From contig CANROD010000014.1 in the NCBI GenBank assembly GCA_947632105.1, positions 1 to 44,724 on the forward strand: 44,724 nt of DNA. The letters run 5' to 3'. Both the position numbers and the translations under genes were made by a program. The notes beneath the pieces were generated by a model. It worked only from the letters and a program-made list of their open reading frames with translations, was not told where the DNA came from and did no database searches. Of the stretch, positions 1 to 11,100 are shown piece after piece. The first letter of the stretch is position 1; each line of letters starts with the position of its first letter. This stretch comes from an uncultured Oligella sp. Its GTDB lineage: Bacteria; Pseudomonadota; Gammaproteobacteria; Burkholderiales; Burkholderiaceae_B.

Positions 1-73
1 AGGTCTACGTTTCGCTATCCGTGAGGGTGGTCGTACTGTAGGTGCTGGTGTTGTTGCTAAAATTGAAGCCTAA
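1..73 (+). CDS. tuf: Elongation factor Tu, C-terminal end (partial)
   Basis: The last 23 codons before a TAA stop read GLRFAIREGGRTVGAGVVAK followed by IEA. This is the conserved carboxy terminus of EF-Tu, the GTPase that delivers aminoacyl-tRNA to the ribosome. The start lies outside the window. Its position directly before tRNA-Trp, secE and nusG is the usual betaproteobacterial arrangement and supports the call. Confidence 0.95.
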   Translation, partial: GLRFAIREGGRTVGAGVVAKIEA

Positions 74-84
74 TTAGCAAAAAA

Positions 85-138
85 ATCGAGCATGATAATA
101 AAAACTATGTTATTATGCTCGATTCGGGTAGCTTTTTT
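85..138 (+). terminator. Hairpin and T-run after tuf
   Basis: A long imperfect inverted repeat pairs 85-98 with 110-123 (core CGAGCAT/ATGCTCG, extended by A-T and G-T pairs). Ten bases further on there is a run of six T at 133-138. A second short pairing, GGTAGC (127-132) with GCTACC (149-154), spans the T-run. This looks like a terminator or attenuator separating tuf from the tRNA-Trp/secE unit. Because the T-run is offset from the stem, termination may be partial. Confidence 0.55.
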
Positions 139-183
139 ACTGTAAACTGCTACCTTGTCTCAATAGAGACAAAAACCATGTCT

Positions 184-259
184 AGGGGTATAGCTCAATT
201 GGCAGAGCGTCGGTCTCCAAAACCGAAGGTTGTAGGTTCGATTCCTACTGCCCCTGCCA
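184..259 (+). tRNA. trnW: tRNA-Trp (anticodon CCA)
   Basis: The 76-nt sequence folds as a cloverleaf. The acceptor stem AGGGGTA (184-190) pairs with TGCCCCT (249-255), followed by discriminator G and an encoded CCA at 257-259. The D-arm carries AGCTCAATTGGCAGAGC. The anticodon loop CTCCAAA places CCA at 217-219, decoding UGG. The T-arm contains GGTTCGATTCC. It closely follows the E. coli tRNA-Trp pattern and lies just upstream of secE, as in other betaproteobacteria. Confidence 0.97.
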
Positions 260-295
260 AATAGTGAAGTGGCTGCAACAAGCGGTACTAATAAG

Positions 296-676
296 ATGTC
301 AAACACAAATGTTACAACCGTTGCCAATACAGGCGACAGAATCAAAGTTACCTTAGCGATACTGGTCGTAGCGATCGGTATATTTGCATATTCATTCTTT
401 TCAGATTTGAATATCTACGCGCGAGTAGGTATTTTCGTCGGTAGTTTGGCTTTAGCTGGAATTTTAGTTTGGCTTAGCGATTTAGGTAAACGTACCTTAG
501 CATTTGCTTCCGGTTCTTACAACGAGTTAAAACGTGTTGTATGGCCAAGTCGCAACGAAGTTCTTCAAATGACTGGCATTGTATTTGCTTTTGTCTTTGT
601 AATGTCTCTATTTTTATGGATTGCTGATAAGTTAATCGACTGGATTCTGTACGGTATATTTCTCGGTTGGAATTAG
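296..676 (+). CDS. secE: Preprotein translocase subunit SecE
   Basis: The 126-aa protein is the small SecE subunit that clamps SecY in the inner-membrane SecYEG channel. Hydrophobic segments near residues 19-35 and 39-57, then one near the C-terminus (about 95-125), give the three-helix proteobacterial form. The conserved cytosolic stretch ELKRVVWPSRNEVLQMT precedes the last helix. I chose the ATG at 296 (MSNTNV) because it gives 126 aa, the length I recall for Bordetella SecE. An in-frame GTG at 269 would add nine residues and begin almost inside the tRNA-Trp 3' end. nusG follows after nine bases, so the two are co-transcribed. Confidence 0.93.
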   Translation: MSNTNVTTVANTGDRIKVTLAILVVAIGIFAYSFFSDLNIYARVGIFVGSLALAGILVWLSDLGKRTLAFASGSYNELKRVVWPSRNEVLQMTGIVFAFVFVMSLFLWIADKLIDWILYGIFLGWN

Positions 677-685
677 GGAGAGCTG

Positions 686-1219
686 GTGAGTAAGCGTTGG
701 TATGTACTTCATGTCTTTTCAGGCATGGAGAAAAGAGTTCAAAAGAGCTTGCAAGAAAGAATCACTGAGGCCGATTTAGAAGGGTACTTTGGTCGAATTC
801 TAGTACCTTCTGAGGAAGTTATGGAAAGTCGTGCCGGACAAAAATCTATTTCTGAACGTCGAATTTTTCCAGGCTATGTATTTATTGAAATGGAATTAAC
901 CGATGAAACTTGGCACTTAGTGAAAAGTACAAATCGTGTTACTGGATTCCTAGGTGGTACAGGTAATCGGCCAATACCTATTTCAGAACGAGAAGTAAAT
1001 AAAATTTTATCTCAAATCGAGGAAGGTGGTGAGAAGCCACGTCCTAAGGTTTTATTCGAAGTTGGCGAGATGCTACGAGTCAAAGAAGGTCCATTTGCAG
1101 ACTTCAATGGCACTGTAGAAGCAGTTAACTACGAGCGAAGCAAAGTACAGGTTAATGTGACTATTTTTGGTCGTATTACACCTGTTGAGCTGGATTTTAG
1201 TCAGGTAGAAAAAGCTTAA
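686..1219 (+). CDS. nusG: Transcription termination/antitermination factor NusG
   Basis: The 177-aa protein has the N-terminal NGN domain (starts [18 protein letters not shown], with [10 protein letters not shown] around residues 62-71). A linker then leads to the C-terminal KOW domain ([17 protein letters not shown], about residues 131-147). NusG binds RNA polymerase, suppresses pausing and links it to Rho or to ribosomal protein S10. The start is GTG at 686, preceded by GGGAGAG. It sits between secE and rplK as is standard. Nothing in the sequence is unusual for the family. Confidence 0.97.
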   Translation: MSKRWYVLHVFSGMEKRVQKSLQERITEADLEGYFGRILVPSEEVMESRAGQKSISERRIFPGYVFIEMELTDETWHLVKSTNRVTGFLGGTGNRPIPISEREVNKILSQIEEGGEKPRPKVLFEVGEMLRVKEGPFADFNGTVEAVNYERSKVQVNVTIFGRITPVELDFSQVEKA

Positions 1220-1224
1220 TTAGT

Positions 1225-1242
1225 TCACTAAGTTTCTAGTGA
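1225..1242 (+). terminator. Weak hairpin after nusG
   Basis: TCACTA (1225-1230) pairs with TAGTGA (1237-1242) around a six-base loop and is followed by CTTTTAACTTT. The stem is short and the T-tract interrupted, so it could be a weak terminator or attenuator between secE-nusG and the ribosomal protein genes. Confidence 0.3.
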
Positions 1243-1274
1243 CTTTTAACTTTAAATACTATTTAATTAACCAT

Positions 1275-1305
1275 TGGGGAGCTTATAAATAAGCGTACGT
1301 ACCCA
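1275..1305 (+). promoter_or_regulatory. rplK leader hairpin, candidate L1 autoregulatory site
   Basis: Just ahead of the rplK Shine-Dalgarno (AGGAG at 1308-1312), TGGG (1275-1278) pairs with CCCA (1302-1305), and inside it GCTTAT (1281-1286) pairs with ATAAGC (1289-1294). The result is a two-helix hairpin with an asymmetric internal loop. In many bacteria L1 represses the rplK-rplA mRNA by binding a leader structure that mimics its 23S rRNA site. The position fits, but the match to the L1 consensus was not tested. Confidence 0.4.
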
Positions 1306-1319
1306 TTAGGAGTTTACAC

Positions 1320-1754
1320 ATGGCAAAGAAAATTGCTGGCTTTATTAAGCTACAAGTGCCTGCTGGTAAAGCAAACCCAGCACCACCGATTGGTCCTGCA
1401 TTAGGTCAACGCGGTTTAAATATTATGGAATTCTGTAAAGCTTTTAATGCTCAAACACAAGGTGTAGAGCCAGGCTTACCAATTCCTGTAGTGATTACTG
1501 CTTACGCGGATAAATCATTCACATTCATTATGAAAACCCCGCCTGCAACTATTCTTATCAAGAAAGCTGCTGGTCTTCAAAAGGGTTCTGATCGCCCTAA
1601 CACTAATAAAGTTGGTAAATTGACTCGTGCTCAGTTAGAAGAAATTGCTAAAACTAAAGAGCCGGATTTAACAGCTGCTGATCTAGATGCTGCTGTACGT
1701 ACAATTGCAGGTAGTGCTCGTAGTATGGGTATCGAAGTTGAGGGTGTAATCTAA
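1320..1754 (+). CDS. rplK: 50S ribosomal protein L11
   Basis: The 144-aa product is full-length L11, part of the GTPase-associated centre that binds 23S rRNA helices 43/44. The N-terminal domain carries the proline-rich segment [20 protein letters not shown]. The C-terminal RNA-binding domain has [14 protein letters not shown] and ends [14 protein letters not shown]. The ATG at 1320 has AGGAG eight bases upstream. The TAA stop shares its last A with the rplA ATG, so the two genes are translationally coupled. Confidence 0.98.
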   Translation: MAKKIAGFIKLQVPAGKANPAPPIGPALGQRGLNIMEFCKAFNAQTQGVEPGLPIPVVITAYADKSFTFIMKTPPATILIKKAAGLQKGSDRPNTNKVGKLTRAQLEEIAKTKEPDLTAADLDAAVRTIAGSARSMGIEVEGVI

Positions 1755-2461
1755 TGGCTAAGTTATCTAAACGTGCTCGCGTAATTAGCGAAAAATTCGA
1801 TAAAAATAAATTATACGTATTAGACGAAGCATTAAATTTAGTTAAAGAAACAGCTACTGCTAAATTTGACGAGTCTATTGATGTTGCGATTCAATTAGGT
1901 ATTGACCCTAAAAAATCAGACCAATTAGTTCGCGGTTCTGTAGTTCTTCCTGCCGGTACTGGTAAATCAGTACGTGTTGCTGTTTTCACTCAAGGTGAAA
2001 ACGCTGAAATTGCTAAAGCAGCAGGCGCTGATATCGTAGGTATGGAAGACTTAGCTGAGCAGGTTAAAGCAGGTAATCTAGATTTTGATATCGTGATTGC
2101 TTCACCTGATGCTATGCGTGTAGTAGGTGCTTTAGGTCAGATTTTAGGTCCACGTGGCTTAATGCCTAACCCTAAAGTTGGTACTGTAACACCTGACGTT
2201 GCTACTGCAGTTAAAAATGCTAAAGCTGGTCAAGTACAATACCGTACTGACAAGTCGGGTATTATCCACAGCACGATTGGTCGCGCCTCTTTTGGCGTTG
2301 AACAGTTAAAACAAAATTTAAGTGCTTTAGTAGATGCTTTAAACAAAGCTCGTCCAGCATCAGCAAAAGGTGTTTATCTACGTAAAGCGGCCATTTCATC
2401 CACAATGGGTGGTGGCGCTAAGGTTGAAGTTGCTTCTTTAACAGCAGCTGCAACTGAGTAA
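1754..2461 (+). CDS. rplA: 50S ribosomal protein L1
   Basis: The 235-aa product matches L1 over its full usual length. L1 forms the mobile stalk at the E-site side of the 50S subunit and represses its own mRNA. Conserved stretches visible are [34 protein letters not shown] and [13 protein letters not shown]. The ATG overlaps the rplK stop by one base. The following 237-bp gap before rplJ holds a separate leader. Confidence 0.98.
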   Translation: MAKLSKRARVISEKFDKNKLYVLDEALNLVKETATAKFDESIDVAIQLGIDPKKSDQLVRGSVVLPAGTGKSVRVAVFTQGENAEIAKAAGADIVGMEDLAEQVKAGNLDFDIVIASPDAMRVVGALGQILGPRGLMPNPKVGTVTPDVATAVKNAKAGQVQYRTDKSGIIHSTIGRASFGVEQLKQNLSALVDALNKARPASAKGVYLRKAAISSTMGGGAKVEVASLTAAATE

Positions 2462-2698
2462 AGAACTTTGGGCTGCGCCAACCTAACGTAGGGAGTATTC
2501 ATCTTTACGTTAAATAGGCGTTGCTGTCAAAGACCGCTGGAGTTTTTAGGCTTATTCAGTTAAAAACTTAAAAAGTTATCCAGCGTAGACGGCGTCCCAA
2601 CGGAAGAATTCAATTTAGAACTCTGCCCTGGTACGCCGCATATGGAAATGATGCAACGGGATTTCCTCCCACCGCATCTATTGATGGAGTGTTCAACC
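2462..2698 (+). promoter_or_regulatory. rplJL leader region (candidate L10 autoregulatory leader)
   Basis: These 237 bp hold no gene. The stretch is rich in pairing segments: GGCGT near 2590 with ACGCC near 2633-2637, and GATGC (2650-2654) with GCATC (2674-2678). The latter encloses GGG/CCC pairing just before the rplJ Shine-Dalgarno GGAG (2686-2689). In E. coli the L10-L7/L12 complex binds a kink-turn leader upstream of rplJ and represses translation, and this position and length fit. A covariance-model search for the ribosomal L10 leader would settle it. Confidence 0.55.
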
Positions 2699-3223
2699 GT
2701 GAGTCTCAATCGTACTGAGAAAGCTGCAGTAATTGAAGAAGTTTCCGCCAAATTGGCAGATGCACAATCAATCGTTGTAGCAGAATATCGTGGAATTGAT
2801 GTCGGCTCTATCACCGTATTGCGCAAAACTGCACGCGAACAGGGTGTTTACCTGCGTGTTTTGAAAAATACTTTAGTGCGTCGTTCTGTTGCTGAAACTC
2901 CTTTCGAGGGTATCAGTGGCGAACTAACCGGTCCATTGCTATACGCAATTAGTACTGATCCGGTAGCGGCAGCTAAAGTATTATCCGATTTCGCCAAGAC
3001 TAACGACAAGATTGTACTTAGAGCCGGTGCTTTACCGGGCAGCGTACTTGATGTTGAAGGTGTTAAGGCGTTGGCTAAAATGCCTTCTCGTGAAGAGCTA
3101 TTGGCTAAATTATTGGGTACTATGCAAGCACCTGTTGCGAAGTTTGTGCGTACGCTTAACGAAGTTCCAACTAAATTTGTCCGCGGCTTAGCAGCTGTAC
3201 GTGATCAAAAAGAATCTGCTTAA
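2699..3223 (+). CDS. rplJ: 50S ribosomal protein L10
   Basis: L10 is the base of the ribosomal stalk that anchors L7/L12 dimers. I place the start at the GTG at 2699 ([14 protein letters not shown]), which gives 174 aa, the usual betaproteobacterial length, with GGAG nine bases upstream. An in-frame ATG at 2642 would add 19 residues that do not look like L10 and would consume the leader. The N-terminal rRNA-binding domain shows [11 protein letters not shown] and [10 protein letters not shown]. The C-terminal helix that holds L7/L12 ends with [11 protein letters not shown]. Confidence 0.96.
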   Translation: MSLNRTEKAAVIEEVSAKLADAQSIVVAEYRGIDVGSITVLRKTAREQGVYLRVLKNTLVRRSVAETPFEGISGELTGPLLYAISTDPVAAAKVLSDFAKTNDKIVLRAGALPGSVLDVEGVKALAKMPSREELLAKLLGTMQAPVAKFVRTLNEVPTKFVRGLAAVRDQKESA

Positions 3224-3358
3224 ATATTAACAACGCATTAAATAGCGTTTATAGCAGATTCAACATTTGACACTAAGACAAACTTAGGAAATTCGTCGAT
3301 AGAATCGATATAAAACCAGGCATATATAAATATATATTTTTAAATTTTGGAGTTCAAA

Positions 3359-3742
3359 ATGGCTTTATCAAAGGCAGATATCTTAGAAGCAATTGCTAAC
3401 ATGAGCGTGTTAGAGTTGTCTGAATTAATTACAGAAATGGAAGAAAAATTCGGCGTTTCAGCTGCAGCTGCTGCTGTAGCTGTTGCTGCGCCAGTTGCTG
3501 GCGGTGACGCTGGTGCTGCAGCTGCTGAGCAAACTGAGTTTACAGTTTTCTTAGCTGAAGTTGGTGCATCTAAAGTTAACGTAATTAAAGTAGTTCGTGA
3601 AATCACTGGTTTAGGCTTGAAAGAAGCTAAAGACTTAGTTGATAACGCACCTAAAGAAATCAAAGAAGGCTTAGACAAAGCTTCTGCTGAAGAAGCTCAG
3701 AAGAAGCTTGAAGAAGCTGGTGCTAAAGTAGAACTTAAGTAG
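3359..3742 (+). CDS. rplL: 50S ribosomal protein L7/L12
   Basis: The 127-aa acidic stalk protein recruits translation GTPases. The N-terminal dimerisation domain ([20 protein letters not shown]) is followed by an Ala/Gly/Val hinge at about residues 38-58. The C-terminal domain then carries [20 protein letters not shown] and ends EAGAKVELK. The start is ATG at 3359 with GGAG at 3349-3352. An in-frame TTG at 3347 overlaps that ribosome binding site and is not credible. Confidence 0.98.
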   Translation: MALSKADILEAIANMSVLELSELITEMEEKFGVSAAAAAVAVAAPVAGGDAGAAAAEQTEFTVFLAEVGASKVNVIKVVREITGLGLKEAKDLVDNAPKEIKEGLDKASAEEAQKKLEEAGAKVELK

Positions 3743-3757
3743 TTCTTACTTTGAAAC

Positions 3758-3791
3758 ACCCGGAGTAGTTTTTGCTATCTCCGGGTTTTTG
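3758..3791 (+). terminator. Terminator/attenuator between rplL and rpoB
   Basis: ACCCGGAG (3758-3765) pairs perfectly with CTCCGGGT (3779-3786), and the stem runs directly into TTTTT. It looks like a Rho-independent terminator. In E. coli a partial attenuator sits at the same place and lowers rpoBC expression relative to the ribosomal proteins, so the role is probably attenuation. The rest of the 267-bp gap to rpoB shows no gene. Confidence 0.85.
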
Positions 3792-4009
3792 TGTTTTCAC
3801 GAAAAACGTACTCACAAAATATAAGACGTATTGAATTTAATCCCAAAATATCTAATTTTGTATAAAAGAGAGACACTCTTCCAAGTGATTCACACTGTAC
3901 ACTAAATTACTATGGGATGACAAGACGCTGAGACGTTTTTCTTGAAGTCGCAAAACCCTCTTGATTACAACGACTAGTAATCAGCTAACCATCTCGAGTT
4001 GGAGTGCTC

Positions 4010-7000
4010 ATGCCTTACTCGTATACAGAACGTAAACGTATTCGTAAGAGCTTCGCTAAGCGCGAAGACATTCAAAAAGTACCAAACCTTCTAGGAACAC
4101 AGCTCAATTCATATGATTTGTTTTTGCAGCAAAATGTCCATCATAGCCACCGCAAGGATGAAGGTTTACATGCCGCTTTTACAGGCATTTTCCCAATTGA
4201 AAGCAATAACGGTTACGCTCGATTAGAGTTTGAAAGTTATCGCTTAGAAACCCCTGTATTTGATGTTAAAGAATGTCAATTACGTGGTTTAACCTATGGT
4301 TCTCAATTATACGCCACGATCAACTTAGTGATTATGGATCGTGATGCTAGTAAGCCTACGGTTAAGGAAGTTAGAAAACAAGAAGTCTTTATGGGCGAAG
4401 TGCCCCTAATGACTGACACGGGTTCCTTTGTCATTAATGGTACAGAGCGTGTAATCGTATCTCAGTTACACCGTTCTCCTGGTGTGTTTTTTGAACATGA
4501 CCGTGGTAAAAACCAAAGTTCAGGTAAATTGTTATTTTCTGCCCGTGTGATTCCATATCGTGGCTCATGGTTAGACTTCGAGTTCGATGTCAAAGATAAT
4601 CTCTTTTTCCGTATCGATCGTCGTCGTAAAATGCCAGTAACTACGTTACTAAAAGCCATTGGTATGACTGCTGAGCAGATTCTTGCTGAGTTCTTTGAAT
4701 TTGATAGTTTCTATATTAAAGAAAGTGGTGCGCTTTTAGAGTTTATTCCTGAGCGCTGGAAAGGTGAAACTGCGCCTTTCGATTTAGTTGATAAAGCAGG
4801 TAATGTTCTAGTTGAAAAAGATAAGCGAATCAATGCTAGACATTTACGTCAGTTTGCAGAAGCTAACATGGAGCAAATCCTTGTTAATGATGAGTTTACG
4901 GTTGGTCGTTTCTTAGCTAAAAATATCATTGATCCGGAGACTGGCGAGGTGTTAGCAGAGTCTAATGCTGAGATTACTGACGCTATGCTAACTGCATTAC
5001 GTGCTGCCGGTATCAATACAATCGAAACACTGTATATTAATGAATTAGAAAAAGGTCCATACATTTCTACTACGTTAAGTACAGATGACACAATTGATGA
5101 GAATGCAGCGCGTATTGCAATCTACCGTATGATGCGTCCAGGTGAGCCACCAACCGAAGAGGCGGTTGAGGCTTTATTCCAACGTCTTTTCTACAGTGAA
5201 GATAGCTATGACTTATCACGTGTAGGCCGTATGAAGGTTAATAGCCGTTTACATGGGACTGATAGTTCAGAGGGTTCATTAACGTTAACCAACGATGATA
5301 TCTTAAAAACAATTAAGCTGTTGGTTGACTTACGTAACGGTAAGGGCGATATTGACGATATTGACCACTTAGGTAATCGTCGTGTTCGTTGTGTTGGTGA
5401 GTTAGCTGAAAACCAGTTCCGTGCTGGTTTAGTTCGTGTTGAGCGTGCTGTTAAAGACCGCTTAGGCTCTGCTGAGTCTGACAACTTGATGCCTAATGAT
5501 CTGATTAACTCTAAGCCTATTTCGGCAGCGGTTAAAGAGTTCTTTGGTTCTAACCAGTTGTCACAGTTTATGGACCAAACTAACCCACTATCAGAAGTGA
5601 CACACAAGCGTCGTGTTTCTGCATTAGGTCAAGGTGGTTTAACGCGTGAGCGTGCGGGTTTTGAGGTTCGTGACGTACATCCAACTCACTATGGTCGCGT
5701 GTGTCCAATTGAGACACCAGAGGGTCCAAACATTGGTTTGATTAACTCAATGGCTCTTTACGCACGTCTAAACCATTATGGTTTTTTAGAAACACCATAT
5801 CGTAAAGTTGAAAACTGTCAAGTTACCAATGAGATTGAGTATTTATCAGCAATTAAAGAATCTAATTATGTGATTGCTCAAGCTAACGCTGAGTTAGATG
5901 AAGAACATAGGTTTATTGATGATCTGATCGCGTGTCGAGAAAATGGTGAAACCATTATGACCGCTCCAGAAAATGTTCAATATATGGACGTTGCACCGTC
6001 TCAGATTGTATCAGTCGCTGCCTCATTGATTCCATTCTTAGAGCATGATGATGCGAACCGTGCCTTGATGGGTGCGAACATGCAACGTCAGGCTGTACCT
6101 TGCTTAAAACCTGAGAAACCGCTAGTTGGTACTGGTCTTGAGCGTATTGTTGCTACTGATTCTGGTACAGCAGTACAAGCTAAACGTGGTGGTGTGGTTG
6201 ATCATGTCGATGCTCAGCGTATTGTAATTCGTGTAAATGACGACGAAGCTGCTGCAGGTGAAGTTGGTGTTGATATTTATAACCTAACCAAATACACCCG
6301 TTCTAACCAAAACACTAACATTAACCAACGTACGATCGTTAAGCGTGGCGATATCGTCGCTGCAGGTGACGTTTTAGCTGACGGTGCTTCAACTGACTTA
6401 GGTGAATTAGCCTTAGGTCAAAATATGTTGATCGCATTTATGCCTTGGAATGGTTATAACTTTGAGGACTCGATTCTAATTTCTGAAAAAGTTGTTGCTG
6501 AGGATCGTTATACTTCAATTCATATTGAAGAGTTAACTGTAGTAGCACGTCAAACTAAGCTCGGTGATGAGTCAATTACTCGAGATATTTCTAATGTGCC
6601 TGAGCTTCAGTTAAACCGTTTAGATGATTCGGGAATTATTCATATTGGTGCTGAGGTTCGTACTGATGATATCTTAGTGGGTAAGGTTACCCCTAAATCT
6701 GAAACTCCTTTAACACCGGAAGAGCGTTTATTACGCCAGATCTTCGGTGAAAAAGCAGCAGATGTTAAGGATACTTCACTACGAGTTCCATCTGGTATGA
6801 ATGGTACAGTGATTGATGTTCAAGTATTGACTGCTAAAGGCGAAAAGCCTGATGCACGAGCACAATCAATTATTGATGCTGAGTTAGAGCGTTATCGTAT
6901 TGACTTAGATGACCGTTTCCGTATTGCTCAAAACGATATCTTTGAACGTTTACAGAAAATCTTAGTTGGTCAAGTCGTTAACGGTGGTCCTAAGGGGCTG

Positions 7001-8125
7001 AAAAAAGGCAATGAACTAAGTGATGAGTATTTAGAAAATTTAGATCCTAACTTCTGGTTCGATATTCGCTTAGCTGACGAAGAAACTCAAATTACGCTTG
7101 AGCATGCTAAAGAGTCGATTGACTTTGAGCGCGCAGAAATTGAGCGTATGTATGATGAAAAACGTAAGAAATTAACTCAAGGTGATGAGTTACCTCCGGG
7201 CGTCTTGAAAATGGTTAAGGTTTACTTAGCTGTTAAGCGTCGCTTACAACCTGGTGACAAGATGGCTGGCCGTCACGGTAACAAGGGTGTAGTTTCTCGA
7301 ATTGTACCGGTTGAAGATATGCCGTATATGGCTGATGGTAATCCTGTTGATATTGTTTTAAATCCGCTTGGTGTACCTTCTCGTATGAATATCGGTCAGG
7401 TTTTAGAGGTTCATCTTGGTTGGGCTGCTAAAGGTATCGGTGATCGTATTAATGATATGCTTGAAAGTGAGCGTGATAATCAGATCGATAATATTCGTGA
7501 ATATTTGAATAAGGTCTATAACAACGTCGGTAAAAAAGAGCAATTAGAGAGTTTGTCTGATGATGAGGTCATCACAATGGCAAATAATCTACGTTCAGGT
7601 TTGCCACTAGCTACACCAGTATTTGATGGTGCGATTGAATCTGAGATTCAACATATGCTGAAACTAGCTTATCCAGATGACTTGAAAGATCGTATCGGTC
7701 TGACAGAGACTCGTACACAGGTCAACTTAATTGATGGCCGTACAGGTGAGCAGTTTGATCGCCCAGTGACTGTAGGTTATATGCATTATCTAAAACTACA
7801 TCACTTAGTAGACGATAAGATGCACGCACGTTCGATTGGCCCTTACTCGCTAGTAACTCAGCAACCATTAGGCGGTCGAGCTCAATTTGGTGGTCAGCGT
7901 TTCGGTGAGATGGAGGTGTGGGCACTTGAGGCGTATGGTGCTGCTTACACGCTACAAGAAATGTTAACTGTTAAATCGGATGATATTGCTGGTCGTACGA
8001 AGGTTCATGAGAACATCGTTAAGGGTGAGCATTCAATTGACGCTGGTATGCCTGAGTCCTTTAACGTTTTAGTTAAAGAAATTCGATCACTAGCTCTAAA
8101 CATGGAGCTGGAGGGTAAAAAGTAA
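4010..8125 (+). CDS. rpoB: DNA-directed RNA polymerase subunit beta
   Basis: The 1371-aa product is a full-length beta subunit. Landmarks include the rifampicin pocket [20 protein letters not shown] followed by THKRRVSAL (about residues 510-539), the [13 protein letters not shown] block, GYNFEDSI, and the C-terminal [21 protein letters not shown] chose ATG at 4010 ([15 protein letters not shown]) because TTGGAG at 3999-4004 is correctly spaced for it. The in-frame GTG at 4004 overlaps that site. Residue 541 is Gln where the family nearly always has Pro ([16 protein letters not shown]). The stop overlaps the rpoC start by one base. Confidence 0.98.
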   Translation: MPYSYTERKRIRKSFAKREDIQKVPNLLGTQLNSYDLFLQQNVHHSHRKDEGLHAAFTGIFPIESNNGYARLEFESYRLETPVFDVKECQLRGLTYGSQLYATINLVIMDRDASKPTVKEVRKQEVFMGEVPLMTDTGSFVINGTERVIVSQLHRSPGVFFEHDRGKNQSSGKLLFSARVIPYRGSWLDFEFDVKDNLFFRIDRRRKMPVTTLLKAIGMTAEQILAEFFEFDSFYIKESGALLEFIPERWKGETAPFDLVDKAGNVLVEKDKRINARHLRQFAEANMEQILVNDEFTVGRFLAKNIIDPETGEVLAESNAEITDAMLTALRAAGINTIETLYINELEKGPYISTTLSTDDTIDENAARIAIYRMMRPGEPPTEEAVEALFQRLFYSEDSYDLSRVGRMKVNSRLHGTDSSEGSLTLTNDDILKTIKLLVDLRNGKGDIDDIDHLGNRRVRCVGELAENQFRAGLVRVERAVKDRLGSAESDNLMPNDLINSKPISAAVKEFFGSNQLSQFMDQTNPLSEVTHKRRVSALGQGGLTRERAGFEVRDVHPTHYGRVCPIETPEGPNIGLINSMALYARLNHYGFLETPYRKVENCQVTNEIEYLSAIKESNYVIAQANAELDEEHRFIDDLIACRENGETIMTAPENVQYMDVAPSQIVSVAASLIPFLEHDDANRALMGANMQRQAVPCLKPEKPLVGTGLERIVATDSGTAVQAKRGGVVDHVDAQRIVIRVNDDEAAAGEVGVDIYNLTKYTRSNQNTNINQRTIVKRGDIVAAGDVLADGASTDLGELALGQNMLIAFMPWNGYNFEDSILISEKVVAEDRYTSIHIEELTVVARQTKLGDESITRDISNVPELQLNRLDDSGIIHIGAEVRTDDILVGKVTPKSETPLTPEERLLRQIFGEKAADVKDTSLRVPSGMNGTVIDVQVLTAKGEKPDARAQSIIDAELERYRIDLDDRFRIAQNDIFERLQKILVGQVVNGGPKGLKKGNELSDEYLENLDPNFWFDIRLADEETQITLEHAKESIDFERAEIERMYDEKRKKLTQGDELPPGVLKMVKVYLAVKRRLQPGDKMAGRHGNKGVVSRIVPVEDMPYMADGNPVDIVLNPLGVPSRMNIGQVLEVHLGWAAKGIGDRINDMLESERDNQIDNIREYLNKVYNNVGKKEQLESLSDDEVITMANNLRSGLPLATPVFDGAIESEIQHMLKLAYPDDLKDRIGLTETRTQVNLIDGRTGEQFDRPVTVGYMHYLKLHHLVDDKMHARSIGPYSLVTQQPLGGRAQFGGQRFGEMEVWALEAYGAAYTLQEMLTVKSDDIAGRTKVHENIVKGEHSIDAGMPESFNVLVKEIRSLALNMELEGKK

Positions 8126-11100
8126 TGAATGGTTTATTAAGTCTATACAAGCAAATTGCGCCAGATGAGCAGTTTGATGCAATCAAAATCGGTATTGCGT
8201 CACCTGAAAAGATTCGTTCATGGTCTTTCGGTGAGGTTCGTAAGGCTGAAACCATCAACTACCGTACAATTAAGCCTGAACGTGATGGTCTTTTCTGCGC
8301 CAAAATTTTTGGCCCAACAAAAGACTACGAATGCTTGTGCGGTAAGTATAAGCGTTTAAAGCACCGTGGAATTATTTGTGAAAAGTGCGGTGTTGAGGTA
8401 ACAGCTGCTAAAGTACGTCGTGAGCGTATGGGTCATATTGAGTTGGCTAGTCCTGTTGCTCATATTTGGTTCTTGAAAAGCTTACCATCTCGCTTAGGTA
8501 TGGTTCTCGATATGACGTTGCGTGATATCGAGCGTGTATTGTATTTTGAAGCGATGTGTGTGATTGAGCCTGGTATGACGCCTTTACAGCGCGGCCAGAT
8601 CATGACCGAAGAGGAATATAACAACAAGGTCGACGAGTACGGTGACGAGTTTGTAGCTCTAATGGGTGCTGAAGCGATCCGTGAGTTACTGCGCACGCTT
8701 GATATTGATAGAGAAGCTGAAGTACTTCGCGAAGAGTTAAAAATCACCACATCCGAAGCTAAGTTAAAGAAAATTTCTAAGCGTTTGAAGGTTGTTGAAG
8801 GTTTCCAAAAGTCTGGTATCAAACCAGAGTGGATGATTCTTGAGGTACTACCTGTATTACCACCTGATCTACGTCCATTAGTACCGCTAGACGGTGGTCG
8901 TTTTGCGACCTCTGACTTGAACGATTTATATCGTCGCGTTATTAACCGTAATAACCGTTTGAAGCGTTTAATCGAATCTTACGCACCTGATATTATCGTG
9001 CGTAACGAAAAACGTATGCTTCAAGAATCTGTAGACTCATTGATGGATAATGGTCGTCGTGGTAAGGCCATGACAGGTCAGAATAAACGTCAACTTAAAT
9101 CTCTTGCCGATATGATTAAAGGTAAGGGTGGTCGTTTCCGTCAAAACTTACTAGGTAAGCGTGTTGACTATTCTGGTCGTTCGGTTATTGTAGTTGGTCC
9201 TCAGCTTAAACTGCATCAGTGTGGTTTACCTAAGCTAATGGCACTGGAACTATTTAAGCCATTTATTTTCCATCGCTTAGTGGCAATGGATTTAGTGGCA
9301 ACTACTAAAGCAGCTAAACGCTTAGTAGAAGCGCAAGAGCCTGTTGTTTGGGATATCTTAGAAGAAGTTATTCGTGAGCACCCGGTTTTACTAAACCGTG
9401 CGCCGACTCTACACCGTTTAGGTATTCAGGCTTTTGAGCCAGTCCTAATTGAAGGTAAAGCGATTCAGTTGCATCCATTAGTGTGTGCAGCCTTTAACGC
9501 GGACTTTGACGGTGACCAAATGGCTGTTCACGTGCCGCTATCAATTGAGGCACAGGTAGAATCTCGCACGTTAATGCTAGCTTCTAACAACATTTTATTC
9601 CCGGCGAGTGGTGAGCCATCAATCGTTCCTTCACAGGATATCGTATTGGGTCTTTACTATACAACGCGTGCGCGTATCAATGGTAAGGGCGAAGGTACTT
9701 TCTTTGCTGACTTAAATGAATTACATCGCGCTTATAATAGCGGTGCCGTTGAGTTACAGAGTCGTATTACGGTGCGTTTACCTGAATGGGTAAAAGATGA
9801 GAATGGCGAGTTCGTACAGAAAATTATACGTGTTGAAACAACAGTTGGTCGTGCGTTGCTATCAGAAATTTTACCTAAGGGATTACCTTTCAGTGCATTA
9901 GATAAAGCACTGAAGAAAAAAGAAATTTCTAACTTAGTTAATCAGTCATATCGTCGTTGCGGTTTACGTGCGACAGTGATTTTTGCTGATAAATTAAAGG
10001 AATCAGGTTTCAGATTGGCAACTAAAGCCGGTATTTCTATCGCTGTAGATGATATGTTAGTACCTGCCGCTAAGGTTGAAATCCTAGAACAAGCTGCTGA
10101 AGAAGTCAAAGCCATTGATAAACAGCACTCTTCAGGTTTGGTAACTACCCAAGAGCGTTATAACAACGTAGTTGATATTTGGGGTAAAGCGACTGAGCGT
10201 GTCACTAAGGTGATGATGGAGAAACTAGCAAAAGAGAAAGTTGTTGACCGTCAGGGTGAAGAGGTTGAGCAAGAATCGTTCAACTCGATTTACATGATGG
10301 CTGATTCTGGTGCTCGTGGTTCTGCAACGCAGATTCGTCAGTTAGCTGGTATGCGTGGTTTAATGGCAAAGCCGGATGGCTCTATTATTGAGACACCAAT
10401 TACGGCGAATTTCCGTGAAGGTCTAAACGTACTTCAGTACTTTATTTCTACTCACGGTGCTCGTAAAGGTCTAGCCGATACGGCGTTGAAAACAGCAAAC
10501 TCAGGTTACTTAACGCGTCGTTTAGTTGACGTAACCCAAGACTTAGTAATTATTGAGAATGATTGCGGAACCACAAATGGCTACTTGGTTAAAGCCAAGG
10601 TTGAGGGTGGTGAGATTATTGAGCCACTAGGCGATCGCGTGTTAGGCCGTGTTGCTGCGGTTGATATTATTGATCCAGATACACAGGAAACAGTTCTTCC
10701 CGCCGGCACGATGTTGGATGAGGATGCGATTGAGTTAATCAATAAGTTCGGTGTTGATGAAATTAAGATTCGTACACCATTAACGTGTGAAACACGTCAT
10801 GGTTTATGTGCTCATTGTTATGGTCGTGATTTAGGTCGTGGTTACTTAGTAAACCGTGGTGAAGCTGTGGGTGTTATCGCTGCTCAATCTATCGGTGAAC
10901 CGGGTACACAGTTAACGATGCGTACCTTCCACATTGGTGGTGCGGCATCTCGTACTGCAAGTGTTTCTAGCGTTGAGACTAAGTCTAACGGTAAGGTTGC
11001 TTTCTTGACCTCTATGCGTTACGTTACTAACAGTAAAGGTGAGCGTATTGCGATCTCTAATAACGGTGAGTTGTTAATTCTTGACCCTGTGACTGAACGT

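Noticed and set aside
160-345. 61-aa minus-strand reading frame across tRNA-Trp and the secE start
   Set aside because: It lies antisense to a tRNA and to secE, has no ribosome binding site and no recognisable content.
2642-2698. 19-residue upstream extension of rplJ from ATG 2642
   Set aside because: It does not resemble L10, would consume the leader structure, and the GTG at 2699 has a well-placed GGAG and gives the usual 174 aa.
3831-3866. Possible rpoB promoter (TTGAAT and TATAAA)
   Set aside because: The boxes are 24 bases apart, too far for a sigma-70 promoter, and no better pair with 16-18 spacing was found around TATAAA.
4462-5607. Minus-strand open frames inside rpoB
   Set aside because: They are shadow frames of a highly conserved plus-strand gene and have no start signals or known domains. 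The same applies to the ones inside rpoC and at 7722-7925.
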